Part shown: one piece after another, positions 16,836-32,383 of the stretch | Layout of the letters: every line of letters starts with the position of its first letter | Position numbering within the stretch: position 1 is the stretch's first letter | Assembly: GCA_015075165.1 (NCBI GenBank) | Contig: JABTUY010000002.1 | Location: 186,001 to 250,000, forward strand | Length of the DNA stretch: 64,000 nt | DNA from: Ideonella sp. | Lineage (GTDB): Bacteria; Pseudomonadota; Gammaproteobacteria; Burkholderiales; Burkholderiaceae_C | Direction: 5' to 3' | Translations under genes and position numbers: made by a program | The notes under the pieces: model-generated | What the model saw: only the letters and a program-made list of their open reading frames with translations | What the model was told of the DNA's origin: nothing | Databases searched by the model: none

Positions 16836-18991
16836 ATCAACAGCGGGAGAACCTCAACATGTCGAAATGGCGCGTGCGAGCGGCCGCATTCATGCTGGGG
16901 CTGGTGGCTCCGGTGCTGGGCTGGGCGCAGACCACCATCCAGGCGATCACCAGCAGCCAGCAGGCCGGCAGCGACGTGGTGCGCATCGAGCTGAGTCAGC
17001 CGCTGTCCGCCGTTCCGAACGGCTTCACGGTGCAGGCGCCGCCGCGGGTCGCGATCGACCTGCCCGGCGTCGGCAACGGACTGGGCCGGTCGACCGTCGA
17101 CATCAACCAGGGCAACCTGCGGTCGGTGAGTGTGGCGCAGGCCGGTGACCGCACGCGCCTGGTGTTCAACCTGAAGCAGGCGGTCAACTACAAGGCCGAG
17201 CTCCAGGGCAAGGCGTTGGTTGTCGTGCTAGAGGGCTCCGGCGCGGTCGCCGCGGCGGCCGGCCCCACCGGCGAGCCGGTGCACTTCGCGGCCAGCCAGA
17301 ACCGCGAGTTGCTGCCGGTGAAGGACATCGATTTCCGCCGTGGACCGGATGGCGCCGGCCGCGTGATCGTCGGTTTGGCCAGCACGCAAGTGGGCGTCGA
17401 CATCCACCAGCAGGGCAAGGGCCTGGTGGTGGATTTCCTGAAGTCGACGCTGCCCGATGCGCTGCGTCGCCGCCTCGATGTGACCGACTTTGGTACGCCG
17501 GTGCAGACGATCACGGCGTCGCAGAACGGTGACCGCGTGCGCCTGGTGGTCGACCCGCGCGGCTCTTGGGAGCACAGCGCGTACCAGACCGACAACCAGT
17601 TCGTGCTCGAAGTGCGGCCGATGAAGATCGACCCCAACAAGCTGACGCAGGGGCCCGGGTTCAGCGGCGAGAAGCTGTCGCTGAACTTCCAGAACATCGA
17701 GGTTCGCGCGTTGCTGCAGGTGATCGCCGATTTCACGAACTTCAACGTCGTCACCAGCGACACGGTGACCGGCAGCGTCACGCTGCGTCTGAAGGACGTG
17801 CCGTGGGATCAAGCCCTCGACATCATCCTGCAGAGCAAGGGGCTGGGCGTTCGCAAGTCGGGCAACGTGCTGTGGATCGCGCCGAAGGACGAGCTTGCCG
17901 CGAAGGAGAAGCTCGAGCTCGAATCGCGCAAGCAGATCACCGACCTCGAGCCGGTGCGGATGCAATCGTTCCAGCTCAACTACACGAAGGCCGAAGAGGT
18001 CGCCAAGGGTCTGACCGGCCAGGGGCAGAGCAGCGCGAGCGGGCAGGCCGCGCGCATCCTGAGCCCGCGTGGCAGCGTGATCTGGGAAACGCGCACCAAC
18101 CAACTGTTCGTCACCGACATTCCGTCCAAGCTGGAGGAGATCCAGGCGCTGATCTCGAAGATCGACATCGCGGTGCGGCAGGTGATGATCGAGGCGCGCA
18201 TCGTCGAGGCGGCCGACAACTTCGGGCGTTCGCTCGGTGTCAAGCTCGGCGCGGTCGATCTCAACACCAACCCCGGTTTCGACATCGGCCGTGGTCGGGT
18301 CAGCCTGCCGACCGGCAACTACCTCGGCGTCGGCGAGCAGACGGGCCAAGCCACGATCACGTCGGGCAGCTACATCCCGAACAGTCAGTTCGTGAGCCTG
18401 CCGGCCAACACCAGCAGCTTCGGTGGCGCCGACGCCGCTTCATTCGCACTGTCGCTGTTCGGGGCGAGTTCGCGTCGCTTCCTGAACCTCGAACTGTCGG
18501 CACTCGAAGCCGACGGCAAGGGCAAGATCATCTCCAGCCCGCGCGTGATCACGGCCGACCAGATCAAGGCGCTGATCGAGCAGGGCGAGGAGCTGCCGTA
18601 CCAGGTGGCGAGCTCCAGCGGCGCCACGGCGATCCAGTTCCGCAAGGCCAACCTGAAGCTCGAGGTCACGCCGCAGATCACGCCCGAGGGCAACGTGATC
18701 CTCGACGTCGACGTCAACAAGGACAGCGTCGGGCGCAACACCGCCGCGGGCTTCGCGATCGACACCAAGCATGTCAAGACGCAGGTGCTGGTGGAGAACG
18801 GCGGCACGGTGGTGATCGGCGGCATCTTCACGCAGAACGATCGTGAGGATGTGAACAAGGTGCCGTTGCTCGGCGACATTCCGGTCGTCGGCAATCTGTT
18901 TAAGAACACCGTGCGGACCGCGGCCAAGACCGAACTGCTGATCTTCCTGACCCCCAGGATCGTCACCGACCGCACCACCGCCGCGCGCTGA
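16832..18991 (+). CDS. pilQ: Type IV pilus secretin PilQ
   Basis: A 719-residue outer-membrane secretin that forms the pilus exit gate. A signal peptide ends near WAQ. Two AMIN peptidoglycan-binding domains occupy roughly residues 30-250, followed by the secretin/TonB short N-terminal domain (LSLNFQNIEVRALLQVIADF), an N1 domain and the secretin core. The core has the conserved EARIVEA and VENGGTVVIGGIF segments and the C-terminal VPLLGDIPVVGNLFK signature. It starts at ATG 16832, overlapping pilP; an internal ATG at 16859 (MSKWRVR) would give an equally good signal peptide. Confidence 0.96.
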   Translation: MNQQRENLNMSKWRVRAAAFMLGLVAPVLGWAQTTIQAITSSQQAGSDVVRIELSQPLSAVPNGFTVQAPPRVAIDLPGVGNGLGRSTVDINQGNLRSVSVAQAGDRTRLVFNLKQAVNYKAELQGKALVVVLEGSGAVAAAAGPTGEPVHFAASQNRELLPVKDIDFRRGPDGAGRVIVGLASTQVGVDIHQQGKGLVVDFLKSTLPDALRRRLDVTDFGTPVQTITASQNGDRVRLVVDPRGSWEHSAYQTDNQFVLEVRPMKIDPNKLTQGPGFSGEKLSLNFQNIEVRALLQVIADFTNFNVVTSDTVTGSVTLRLKDVPWDQALDIILQSKGLGVRKSGNVLWIAPKDELAAKEKLELESRKQITDLEPVRMQSFQLNYTKAEEVAKGLTGQGQSSASGQAARILSPRGSVIWETRTNQLFVTDIPSKLEEIQALISKIDIAVRQVMIEARIVEAADNFGRSLGVKLGAVDLNTNPGFDIGRGRVSLPTGNYLGVGEQTGQATITSGSYIPNSQFVSLPANTSSFGGADAASFALSLFGASSRRFLNLELSALEADGKGKIISSPRVITADQIKALIEQGEELPYQVASSSGATAIQFRKANLKLEVTPQITPEGNVILDVDVNKDSVGRNTAAGFAIDTKHVKTQVLVENGGTVVIGGIFTQNDREDVNKVPLLGDIPVVGNLFKNTVRTAAKTELLIFLTPRIVTDRTTAAR

Positions 18992-19059
18992 AGGGGTATC
19001 GGCCGCGGCCCCGTGCCTCGGCCGTGCCTCGTGGCGCTCGGGCGGTGCGCCAGACACCG

Positions 19060-19626
19060 ATGGCGAACATCGCGTTGGTCGGCATGCCGGGCAGCGGCAA
19101 GTCCACCGTCGGGCGCCAGTTGGCGCGGCGCCTCGGATGGGCCTTTGTCGACGCCGACAGCGAGATCGAGCGGCAACTCGGCCAGTCGATCCGCAGCTAC
19201 TTCGAGCAGCACGGCGAGCCGCGCTTCCGCGACCTCGAATCCGGCGTGCTCGGCCGCCTGCTGATCGGAGAATCGAAGGTCATCGCCACCGGCGGCGGCG
19301 CGATCCTGCGCGAATCGAATCGCCACGCATTGCGCGCGCGCGCCGAGGTGGTCTACTTGCGTTCGACGCCCGAAGAGCTGATGCGCAGGCTGCGGCACGA
19401 CACGCATCGACCACTGCTGCAGGTGGGCGACCCGATGCGCAAGCTGCGCGAGCTCTACCGCGCGCGCGATCCGCTGTACCGGGAGATCGCGCGCTTCACG
19501 ATCGAAACCGGCAGGCCGTCGGTGAAGATGCTGGCGGGCATGATCCAGATGCAGCTCGAGCTGGCGGGTGTGATCGATGCCGATCGGGGTGCCGGGCCCG
19601 CCGACACCGACCCGCGAGAGCCGTAG
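19060..19626 (+). CDS. aroK: Shikimate kinase
   Basis: Phosphorylates shikimate at the 3-hydroxyl with ATP in the common aromatic pathway; cytoplasmic, 188 residues. Walker A is GMPGSGKST, the shikimate-contacting DADSEIE motif follows, then FRDLESG, the GGGAI motif and the lid region RPLL. The start at MANIALVGMPG is preferred over a GTG 36 bases upstream because the P-loop strand begins there in homologues. It lies between pilQ and aroB, the widespread pil-aroKB order. Confidence 0.95.
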   Translation: MANIALVGMPGSGKSTVGRQLARRLGWAFVDADSEIERQLGQSIRSYFEQHGEPRFRDLESGVLGRLLIGESKVIATGGGAILRESNRHALRARAEVVYLRSTPEELMRRLRHDTHRPLLQVGDPMRKLRELYRARDPLYREIARFTIETGRPSVKMLAGMIQMQLELAGVIDADRGAGPADTDPREP

Positions 19627-19692
19627 GTTTCGCTGACCGTCGCGCGCATCCCCGCGGCCCGGCGTCGATCGCGACGCGCCTACACTTCGACT

Positions 19693-20844
19693 ATGGGTGA
19701 AGCATCGATTGCCCGTGCGGGTTCCCGTGCCGGTCCGGTTGTACCGGCGGTGCGCGTGCCGGTGCCGCTCGGGGAGCGCAGCTACGAGATCGTGATCGGC
19801 GCGGGGCTGTGGGATGACCCGGCCACCTGGCAGGGCCTGCCGGCCGGTGACGCGATGGTGGTCACCAACACGGTGGTCGCGGCGCACTACCTCGATCGCC
19901 TGCGGGATGCGCTGGCGCGGCGACACCGTAGGGTGCTTGACATCGTGCTGCCCGACGGCGAGGCGCACAAGCACTGGGCCACGCTCGGCGCCGTCTTCGA
20001 TGCGCTACTGGGCAGCGGCTGTGATCGCAAGACCACGGTCTATGCGCTCGGCGGCGGCGTTGTCGGCGATGTCGCGGGCTTCGCGGCGGCGAGCTTCATG
20101 CGCGGCGTGCCGTTCGTCCAGGTGCCGACCACGCTGCTGGCGCAGGTGGATTCGTCGGTCGGTGGCAAGACGGCGATCAACCATCCGCTGGGCAAGAACA
20201 TGATCGGTGCGTTCCACCAGCCGCTGCGGGTGGTCTGCGACCTGGGCACCCTGACCACGCTGCCGCAGCGCGAATTGCGAGCTGGCCTGGCCGAGGTGGT
20301 CAAGTACGGTCCGATCGCCGACTGGCTGTTCTTCGAGTGGTGCGAGGTGAATATCGATGCGCTGCTGGCGCGCGAACCGGCCGCATTGACACACGCGATC
20401 CGTCGCTCGTGCGAGATCAAGGCCGACGTCGTCGCTCGCGACGAGCGCGAGAGCGATCTGCGCGCGATCCTCAACTTCGGGCACACCTTCGGCCATGCGA
20501 TCGAGGCCGGCCTCGGGTTCGGTGTCTGGCTGCACGGCGAGGCGGTGGCCGGCGGCATGGTGATGGCGGCGGCGCTGTCGGCGCGGCTGGGCCTGGCAGG
20601 TGACGACCTGCGCGAACGCCTGCAGGCGCTGCTGGCGCGCTGCGGCCTGCCGACGCGTGGCCCCGCGCTTGGCGCCGAGCGCTACCTGGCGTTGATGCGG
20701 CTCGACAAGAAGGCGGTGGCGGGCGACATCCGCTTCACGTTGCCCGAAGGTCGCGGTCGTGCCGGCGTCCATGTGGCACCGGACGACGCGGTGCGCGCCG
20801 TGCTCGCGCGCTACGCCGACGCGCCGGTGGCCGCGCTCGCGTGA
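19693..20844 (+). CDS. aroB: 3-dehydroquinate synthase
   Basis: Cyclises DAHP to 3-dehydroquinate, the second shikimate-pathway step, using NAD and a divalent metal. The 383-residue protein has the NAD-binding [13 protein letters not shown] loop, [25 protein letters not shown] across the active site, and the metal ligands Glu in [12 protein letters not shown] and His in [11 protein letters not shown]. About 20 extra N-terminal residues ([10 protein letters not shown]...) precede the usual start and may be dispensable. The stop overlaps the next start. Confidence 0.95.
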   Translation: MGEASIARAGSRAGPVVPAVRVPVPLGERSYEIVIGAGLWDDPATWQGLPAGDAMVVTNTVVAAHYLDRLRDALARRHRRVLDIVLPDGEAHKHWATLGAVFDALLGSGCDRKTTVYALGGGVVGDVAGFAAASFMRGVPFVQVPTTLLAQVDSSVGGKTAINHPLGKNMIGAFHQPLRVVCDLGTLTTLPQRELRAGLAEVVKYGPIADWLFFEWCEVNIDALLAREPAALTHAIRRSCEIKADVVARDERESDLRAILNFGHTFGHAIEAGLGFGVWLHGEAVAGGMVMAAALSARLGLAGDDLRERLQALLARCGLPTRGPALGAERYLALMRLDKKAVAGDIRFTLPEGRGRAGVHVAPDDAVRAVLARYADAPVAALA

Positions 20845-22025
20845 TGAGCGATCCGGCCCCTGGCCGTGCCGCCTGGGCGAGCGATCCCGCGCGCTCGCGC
20901 GGGCGTCGCCTTGCCGAGCCGGGTGCGCGCGAGCGCAACGAGTTCCAGCGCGACCGCGACCGCATCGTGCACAGCACCGCGTTCCGGCGGCTGGTCTACA
21001 AGACGCAGGTGTTCGTCAATCACGAGGGTGATCTGTTCCGCACGCGGCTGACCCACTCGCTCGAAGTGGCACAACTCGCGCGATCGATGGCGCGCAGGTT
21101 GGGCCTACACGAAGACCTGGTCGAGGCGATTGCGCTGGCGCACGACCTCGGCCACGCACCGTACGGCCACGCCGGCCAGGACGCGCTGAACGAATGCATG
21201 CAGCCGCACGGGGGCTTCGAGCACAACCTGCAGAGCCTGCGCATCGTCGACACGCTGGAGCATCGCTACCCGGATTTCGACGGCCTGAACCTGTGCTTCG
21301 AGACCCGCGAGGGTGTGCTGAAGCATTGCTCGCTGCGCTGCGCGCGGGCGCTGGAGGCGGCCGAACCCGGTGGTGTCGGACGGCGCTTCGTCGACGGCAC
21401 GCTGCCGAGCCTGGAGGCGCAGCTGGTCGACCTGGCCGACCAGATCGCCTACAACGCACACGACCTCGACGACGGCATTCGCTCGGGCCTGCTCGAACTG
21501 GAGATGTTCGATGGCGTGGCGCTGGTGTGGCAGCACCGCCGCGACGCGTTGCGCGAGCACCCGCGGTTGCGCGCCGACGCCGAGCGCCGGCTGCTGTTCG
21601 AGACGCTGCGGCGCATGCTGTCGGCCCAGGTCCGCGATGTGATCGAGACCACCGGCGCCGCGCTGCGTGACGCCAACGTGATGGATGCCGACGATGTGCG
21701 CCGCCGAGGGCGCCTGGTGCGCATCAGCGAGGCCATGCGTCGCGACGGTCAAGCGTTGCAGCGGCAGTTGTTTCGCGACCTGTACCGTCACCCGCGCGTG
21801 GCCCGCAACGCCGAATGCGGACGCGCCGTGGTGCGCACCCTGTTCGAGGCCTACCGGGCCGACCCGCGGCAACTGCCGGCGGATTTCGCCGCACAGGGCG
21901 ACCTGCCGCGCGCGGTGTCGGACTACGTCGCCGGCATGACCGACCGCTTCGCGATCCGCGAGTTCACGCGCATTACCGGCCGCGATGCATTCGACGAGCC
22001 GGCTGCGGGAGCCGCGGCTCGCTGA
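20841..22025 (+). CDS. dgt: dGTPase-like HD-domain triphosphohydrolase
   Basis: A 394-residue HD-superfamily enzyme. Family members hydrolyse dNTPs (classically dGTP) to the deoxynucleoside and triphosphate, trimming nucleotide pools. The metal-binding HD motif is seen in RLTHSLEV and [13 protein letters not shown], with downstream [16 protein letters not shown] completing the site. It belongs to the shorter dNTPase group without the E. coli Dgt insert, so strict dGTP specificity is not assured. The start is GTG at 20841 or the adjacent ATG at 20844, both overlapping the aroB stop. Confidence 0.9.
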   Translation: MMSDPAPGRAAWASDPARSRGRRLAEPGARERNEFQRDRDRIVHSTAFRRLVYKTQVFVNHEGDLFRTRLTHSLEVAQLARSMARRLGLHEDLVEAIALAHDLGHAPYGHAGQDALNECMQPHGGFEHNLQSLRIVDTLEHRYPDFDGLNLCFETREGVLKHCSLRCARALEAAEPGGVGRRFVDGTLPSLEAQLVDLADQIAYNAHDLDDGIRSGLLELEMFDGVALVWQHRRDALREHPRLRADAERRLLFETLRRMLSAQVRDVIETTGAALRDANVMDADDVRRRGRLVRISEAMRRDGQALQRQLFRDLYRHPRVARNAECGRAVVRTLFEAYRADPRQLPADFAAQGDLPRAVSDYVAGMTDRFAIREFTRITGRDAFDEPAAGAAAR

Positions 22026-22045
22026 GCGCCACGGCGGTTTGCGCG

Positions 22046-22753
22046 ATGGCCCGGCTGCCGCGATTGGCGATTGCCGACTGCGTGCACCTCGTGCGGCTGC
22101 GCGGGCACAACGGCCAGTCGGTGTTCGCTGACACGACCGATCGCGGTCGCTTTCTGGCCGATCTGCACAGCGCCTTCGAGCGCGAGCGGGTCGCTCTGCA
22201 TGGCTATGCGCTGGCCGGTGAGCAGGTCTGGCTCGTTGGCACGCCACCGGAGGCGCGCGCGCTCAGCCGGGCGATGCAGGCGCTGGGCCGCGGCTTTGCC
22301 GCTGCGTTCAACCGCCGGCATGGGCGCCGCGGGGCGCTGTGGGACGGCCGATTTCGCGCCACCGTGGTCGAAGGCGGCGCGACGGTGCTCTCCGTGTTGG
22401 TGTTCGTCGACCAAGCCGCCGACGGTGCGGCACCCGATGGCGAGGCGGCGTCGTTGTGGTCCAGCGCACCCCAGCATCTCGGCGCGGGCGGCGAACTGGT
22501 GCTCACCCATGCAGCCGAGTACTGGGATCTTGGCAACACGCCGTTCGACCGCGCGACGGCTTACGGCAGGCTGCTGGCCGAACCCCTGGCGAGCGGCGAG
22601 GTCGAGCGGATCCGATCGGCGGTCGAGCGCGGCTGGGCCATCGGCTCGCCGAGGTTCGTGGCATCGCTCGGCGGGCGACTCTCGAGGCCTGTGGCGCCCC
22701 GGCCGAGAGGGCGGCCGCGCAAGATCGCCACGCCGAATGGTGATAGCGGTTAG
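22046..22753 (+). CDS. RAYT-type (Y1/REP-associated) transposase homologue with all catalytic residues replaced
   Basis: A 235-residue protein that keeps the frame of REP-associated tyrosine transposases. It starts MARLPRL, has the SRAMQALGRGF-FNRRHGRRGALWDGRF core, and ends with a GWAIGSPRF and PRPRGRPRK tail. In active members the HUH pair lies in an NHVHLL motif; here the aligned stretch reads GEQVWLV, giving Gln60 and Trp62. The nucleophilic Tyr in RYIELNP aligns with Phe120 in LVFVDQAA. The single-strand nicking chemistry should therefore be absent, yet the frame is full length without stops. It lies 20 bases after dgt in the same direction. Most likely it is a domesticated DNA- or RNA-binding derivative; this is inferred from residues recalled from the family, without an alignment. 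Confidence 0.8.
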   Translation: MARLPRLAIADCVHLVRLRGHNGQSVFADTTDRGRFLADLHSAFERERVALHGYALAGEQVWLVGTPPEARALSRAMQALGRGFAAAFNRRHGRRGALWDGRFRATVVEGGATVLSVLVFVDQAADGAAPDGEAASLWSSAPQHLGAGGELVLTHAAEYWDLGNTPFDRATAYGRLLAEPLASGEVERIRSAVERGWAIGSPRFVASLGGRLSRPVAPRPRGRPRKIATPNGDSG

Positions 22754-22948
22754 TGCACACTTCTTCATTGACAATGTGATATCAGTAGAATGACCATTGC
22801 AAATATATATGTCCCCATTTTTTGATTCAGATCTGATTGTGGTCGCTATTTGTATGATCTGACCCTATTTATTGTTGTTGTTTCGATTGCTGCGGTGCAT
22901 TAGATTCGTGCGACCGCCAGCCCAGGCGGTTCGACAAGGACGCGATCG
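22754..22948. promoter_or_regulatory. AT-rich intergenic tract upstream of gltB with palindromes and paired GGGNCA-type motifs
   Basis: This 195-base gap is far richer in A/T than anything around it. It holds a consensus -35 TTGACA (22768-22773) without a convincing partner, an 8-bp palindrome TGATATCA (22777-22784), and a 10-bp palindrome TCAGATCTGA (22827-22836). Two related motifs are also present: ATGTCCCCATTTTTT (from 22810) and GATCTGACCCTATTTATT (from 22856). Similar TCCCCATT/TGACCCTATT strings often flank RAYT-type genes, so it may be the relic end of such an element that now holds the gltBD promoter. Confidence 0.45.
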
Positions 22949-27706
<4,758 letters not shown>

Positions 27707-27742
27707 CGCGCCGTCTCGTCACAACGCACAGCAAGAATCGAC

Positions 27743-29224
<1,482 letters not shown>

Positions 29225-29455
29225 GCGGCGGCCTTTCCAGCCGTCGGGCGAGCGGCCGATCGAGCGGCTGTACAGGCTGCTTGGCGATCGCCTGATCCGC
29301 TGGTGCCGCGCCGCTGCCGCGCGGACGCAACGCCCGTTCACGCTTCCTCACCACGCGGCGATCGACCGCACCATGCACCGAGGGGCTGCGTGCGAGAATG
29401 GCCGCAGAACAACAGCTTCTCCGGCCGGGCGTGGCGTCCTGGCGCCCCCGCAGCA

Positions 29456-30274
29456 TTGACCACCTCCGATGCCCTGATCGAGATCGATCGCGTCACGTTC
29501 GGCTATGACGAGCGGCGCACGATCCTGAGCGATCTGAGCCTGCGTTTCCTGCGCGGCAAGGTGACGGCGGTGCTCGGCGGCTCGGGCTGCGGCAAGACCA
29601 CGCTGCTGCGGCTGATCGGCGGCGTGCACGGTGCTACCAGAGGCCGCGTGGTGTTCGACGGCGAGGTGATCGACGCGCACGATCGCGCGCAGCTGTTTCG
29701 GCTGCGCCGGCGCATGGGCATGCTGTTCCAGTTCGGCGCGCTGTTCACCGATCTCAGTGTGTTCGACAACGTCGCGTTCCCGCTGCGCGAGATGAGCGAC
29801 CTGTCGGAGACGATGATCCGCGACATCGTGCTGATGAAGCTCAACGCGGTCGGCCTGCGCGGTGCGGCGCACCTGAAGATCAGCGAGGTCTCGGGCGGCA
29901 TGGCGCGGCGCATCGCGCTGGCGCGCGCGATCGCGCTCGATCCGGAGCTGATCATGTACGACGAGCCGTTCGCCGGCCTCGACCTGATCTCGATGGGCGT
30001 CGCGGCCAAGCTGATCCGCACGCTCAACGATGCCGCGGGGTCGACCTCGCTGGTGATCAGCCACGACGTGCCCGAGTGCATGGCGATCAGCGACTGGGTC
30101 GTGCTGCTGGCCAACGGCGGGCGCATCGTCGCCCAGGGCACGCCGCAGCAGCTGATGGACAGCCGCGACGCCGAGGTGCGGCAGTTCGTGCGCGGCGAAC
30201 CCGACGGGCCGGTGAAGTTCCACTACCCGGCGCCGGAACTGGCCGAAGACTTCGGCCTGAGGAGCACGCGTTGA
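29456..30274 (+). CDS. mlaF: MlaF, phospholipid-transport ABC ATPase
   Basis: A 272-residue cytoplasmic ATPase of the MlaFEDB complex, which moves phospholipids between inner membrane and periplasmic MlaC to keep outer-membrane lipid asymmetry. Walker A is GGSGCGKTT, the signature is VSGGMARRIALARAI, Walker B LIMYDEPFAGLD, and the switch LVISHDV. TTG at 29456 gives LTTSDALIEIDRV, where the ABC domain begins in homologues. An upstream GTG at 29390 would add a tail with no family similarity. The 231-base gap to gltD has no other gene. It heads mlaFEDACB. Confidence 0.9.
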   Translation: MTTSDALIEIDRVTFGYDERRTILSDLSLRFLRGKVTAVLGGSGCGKTTLLRLIGGVHGATRGRVVFDGEVIDAHDRAQLFRLRRRMGMLFQFGALFTDLSVFDNVAFPLREMSDLSETMIRDIVLMKLNAVGLRGAAHLKISEVSGGMARRIALARAIALDPELIMYDEPFAGLDLISMGVAAKLIRTLNDAAGSTSLVISHDVPECMAISDWVVLLANGGRIVAQGTPQQLMDSRDAEVRQFVRGEPDGPVKFHYPAPELAEDFGLRSTR

Positions 30275-31050
30275 ACGCGCTCGCGCGGCTCGGCGCACGC
30301 ACGCTCGAGGTGCTGCGCGGCTGGGGTCGCGCCGCGGTGTTCTTCGTCGACCTGCTCGGCGGCCTGCCGGCGGCGGTGCGCCGCTTCGGCCTCGTGGTGG
30401 CGCAGATCCATGCCATCGGCAACCGATCGCTGGTGATCATCCTGGCCTCGGGCATGGCGGTGGGCTTCGTGCTGGCGCTGCAGATGTACTACGCGCTGGT
30501 GACCTACGGTGCTGCGGAATCGCTCGGCCTGATCGTCAACCTGTCGTTGTCGCGCGAGCTGGGGCCGGTGGTCACCGCGCTGCTGTTCGCGGGCCGCGCT
30601 GGCACTTCGCTCACCGCCGAGATCGGCCTGATGAAGGCCGGCGAGCAGATTGCCGCGCTCGAGCTGATGGCGATCGACCCGCGTCAGCGCGTGCTGGCGC
30701 CACGCTTCCTAGCCGGCGTGATCTCGATGCCGCTGCTGGCGATCCTGTTCTCCGCGGTGGGCATCATCGGCGCGTGGCTGGTGGCGGTGGGGCTGATCGG
30801 CATCGATCCGGGCAACTTCTGGTCGATCCAGCAAAGCGGCGTCGACGTCTGGCGCGACGTCGGCAACGGCATCGTCAAGAGCTTCGCGTTCGGCATCATC
30901 TGCACCGCGGTGGCGCTGTACCAGGGCTACGAGACCCAGGCCACGCCCGAGGGCGTGGCGTATGCGACCACGCGCACCGTCGTCGTCTCGTCGCTGGCGG
31001 TGCTGGGCATGGACTTCATCCTCACCGCGCTGATGTTCTCGACGCGCTGA
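30271..31050 (+). CDS. mlaE: MlaE, phospholipid-transport permease
   Basis: A 259-residue inner-membrane permease of the MlaE family. An amphipathic N-terminal interfacial region is followed by about five membrane helices, with the conserved segments LGPVVTALLFAGRAGTSLTAEIG and GYETQATPEGVAYATTRTVV. The start is TTG at 30271, overlapping the mlaF stop (TTGA), with GAGGAG 6-12 bases upstream. That a TTG is used is inferred from the lack of any ATG or GTG in frame near the conserved N-terminus. Confidence 0.92.
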   Translation: MNALARLGARTLEVLRGWGRAAVFFVDLLGGLPAAVRRFGLVVAQIHAIGNRSLVIILASGMAVGFVLALQMYYALVTYGAAESLGLIVNLSLSRELGPVVTALLFAGRAGTSLTAEIGLMKAGEQIAALELMAIDPRQRVLAPRFLAGVISMPLLAILFSAVGIIGAWLVAVGLIGIDPGNFWSIQQSGVDVWRDVGNGIVKSFAFGIICTAVALYQGYETQATPEGVAYATTRTVVVSSLAVLGMDFILTALMFSTR

Positions 31051-31071
31051 TCCCGCAAGAGGAAACTCGAG

Positions 31072-31563
31072 ATGGCCAAACGCAACATCGAAACCCTGGT
31101 CGGCGCGTTCGTGCTGCTGGGTCTGCTGGCGCTGGTGTTCGTGGCGCTGAAGGCGGCCAACCTGACGAGCTTCAGCGCCACCGACACCTACACGCTGACC
31201 GCGCGCTTCGACAACATCGGCGGCTTGAAGGTGCGCGCGCCGGTGCGCAGCGCGGGCGTGGTGGTCGGCCGCGTCACCGGCATCACGCTCGACCCCAAGA
31301 CATTCCAGGGCGTGGTCAAGCTCGAGATCGACCGGCACTTCCAGTTTCCGCGCGATTCGTCGGCCAAGATCCTGACCGCCGGCCTGCTCGGCGACCAGTA
31401 CGTCGGCATCGAACCCGGTGGCGAGGACAAGAACTACGCCCCCGGCGATACGGTGACGCAGACGCAGTCGGCTGTGGTGCTGGAGAACCTGATCGGGCAG
31501 TTCCTGTTCAACAAGGCTTCCGACGCCGGTGCGGCCGCGCCGCCGCCGGCGCCGAAGAAGTGA
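31072..31563 (+). CDS. mlaD: MlaD, MCE-domain lipid-shuttle subunit
   Basis: A 163-residue protein with one N-terminal membrane helix (LVGAFVLLGLLALVFVAL) and a single MCE domain (YTLTARFDNIGGLKVRAPVRSAG through LLGDQYVGIEPGG). MCE domains assemble as a hexameric ring that receives lipid from MlaC and passes it to MlaE. The C-terminus is a hydrophobic pore helix (VVLENLIGQFLFNKA) plus an Ala/Pro tail. It lies 21 bases after mlaE with an AGGAAA ribosome site. Confidence 0.94.
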   Translation: MAKRNIETLVGAFVLLGLLALVFVALKAANLTSFSATDTYTLTARFDNIGGLKVRAPVRSAGVVVGRVTGITLDPKTFQGVVKLEIDRHFQFPRDSSAKILTAGLLGDQYVGIEPGGEDKNYAPGDTVTQTQSAVVLENLIGQFLFNKASDAGAAAPPPAPKK

Positions 31564-31565
31564 CG

Positions 31566-32315
31566 ATGTTGCGCCGCGCCGCCACGCTGCTGGCCTGCGC
31601 CACGCTCGGCGCGGTGTGCGGTTGCGCCACCACCGCGCCGGCCACGCCGGGCGACCCGTGGGAGGGCATGAACCGCGCGGTGTTCTCGTTCAACGAATCG
31701 CTCGACGCCGCGGTGCTGAAGCCGGTCGCCACCGGCTACCAGAAGGTCGTGCCGCAGTTCGTGCGTACCGGCATCCACAACGTGTTCGGCAACATCGGCG
31801 ACGCCTGGTCGGCGGTGAACCAGTTGCTGCAGGGCAAGCCCGCGGCGGCGCTCGAGATGACGCTGCGCTTCGGCGTCAACACGGTGTTCGGCTTCGGCGG
31901 CGTGATCGACATCGCCACCGACGCCGGCATCGAGCGCCGCAGCGAGGATCTCGGCCAGACGCTGGGCCGTTGGGGCGCCGGCCCCGGACCCTATGTGGTG
32001 CTGCCGCTGCTCGGGCCGTCGACGCTGCGCGACACCGCGGCACTGCCGGCCGACATGAGCGTCTCGCCATCGGCGCTGCCGCGCAAGCCGTCCGAGCGCC
32101 TCGCGGTGAGCACCTTGCAGATCATCAGCACGCGGGCGCGATTGCTGTCGGTGACCCAGGCGATCGACGAGATCGCGCTCGACAAGTACGTGCTGATCCG
32201 CGACGGCTTCCTGGCCCGGCGCCGCAACCAGGTCTACGATGGCAACCCGCCCGAAGAGCCCGAACCGCCGGACGATCCTCCCGAAGGGGGAGCCGGCGCG
32301 ACGCCACAGAAGTGA
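31566..32315 (+). CDS. mlaA: MlaA (VacJ) outer-membrane lipoprotein
   Basis: A 249-residue lipoprotein that sits in the outer membrane, usually with a porin, and extracts mislocalised phospholipid from the outer leaflet for hand-over to MlaC. The signal peptide ends near AVCGC (Cys20). The conserved core NDPWEGMNRxxFxFN type motif appears as GDPWEGMNRAVFSFNESLD; further matches are NVFGNIGDAW and GLGQTLGRWGAGPGPYVVLP-like segments. The C-terminus is acidic and Pro-rich. In many gammaproteobacteria vacJ is separate; its place inside the mla operon is the betaproteobacterial arrangement. Confidence 0.95.
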   Translation: MLRRAATLLACATLGAVCGCATTAPATPGDPWEGMNRAVFSFNESLDAAVLKPVATGYQKVVPQFVRTGIHNVFGNIGDAWSAVNQLLQGKPAAALEMTLRFGVNTVFGFGGVIDIATDAGIERRSEDLGQTLGRWGAGPGPYVVLPLLGPSTLRDTAALPADMSVSPSALPRKPSERLAVSTLQIISTRARLLSVTQAIDEIALDKYVLIRDGFLARRRNQVYDGNPPEEPEPPDDPPEGGAGATPQK

Positions 32316-32383
32316 ACCCCCGGCCCCGCTGCCGCGTTGAAGGCGCGCAGCGGGCCCCCCGACCGCTGAAGGAACCCAAACCG

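Noticed and set aside
22046-22948. Complete insertion sequence
   Set aside because: One transposase-like gene with dead catalytic residues, no definable ends or target duplication, and genes on both sides in conserved order.
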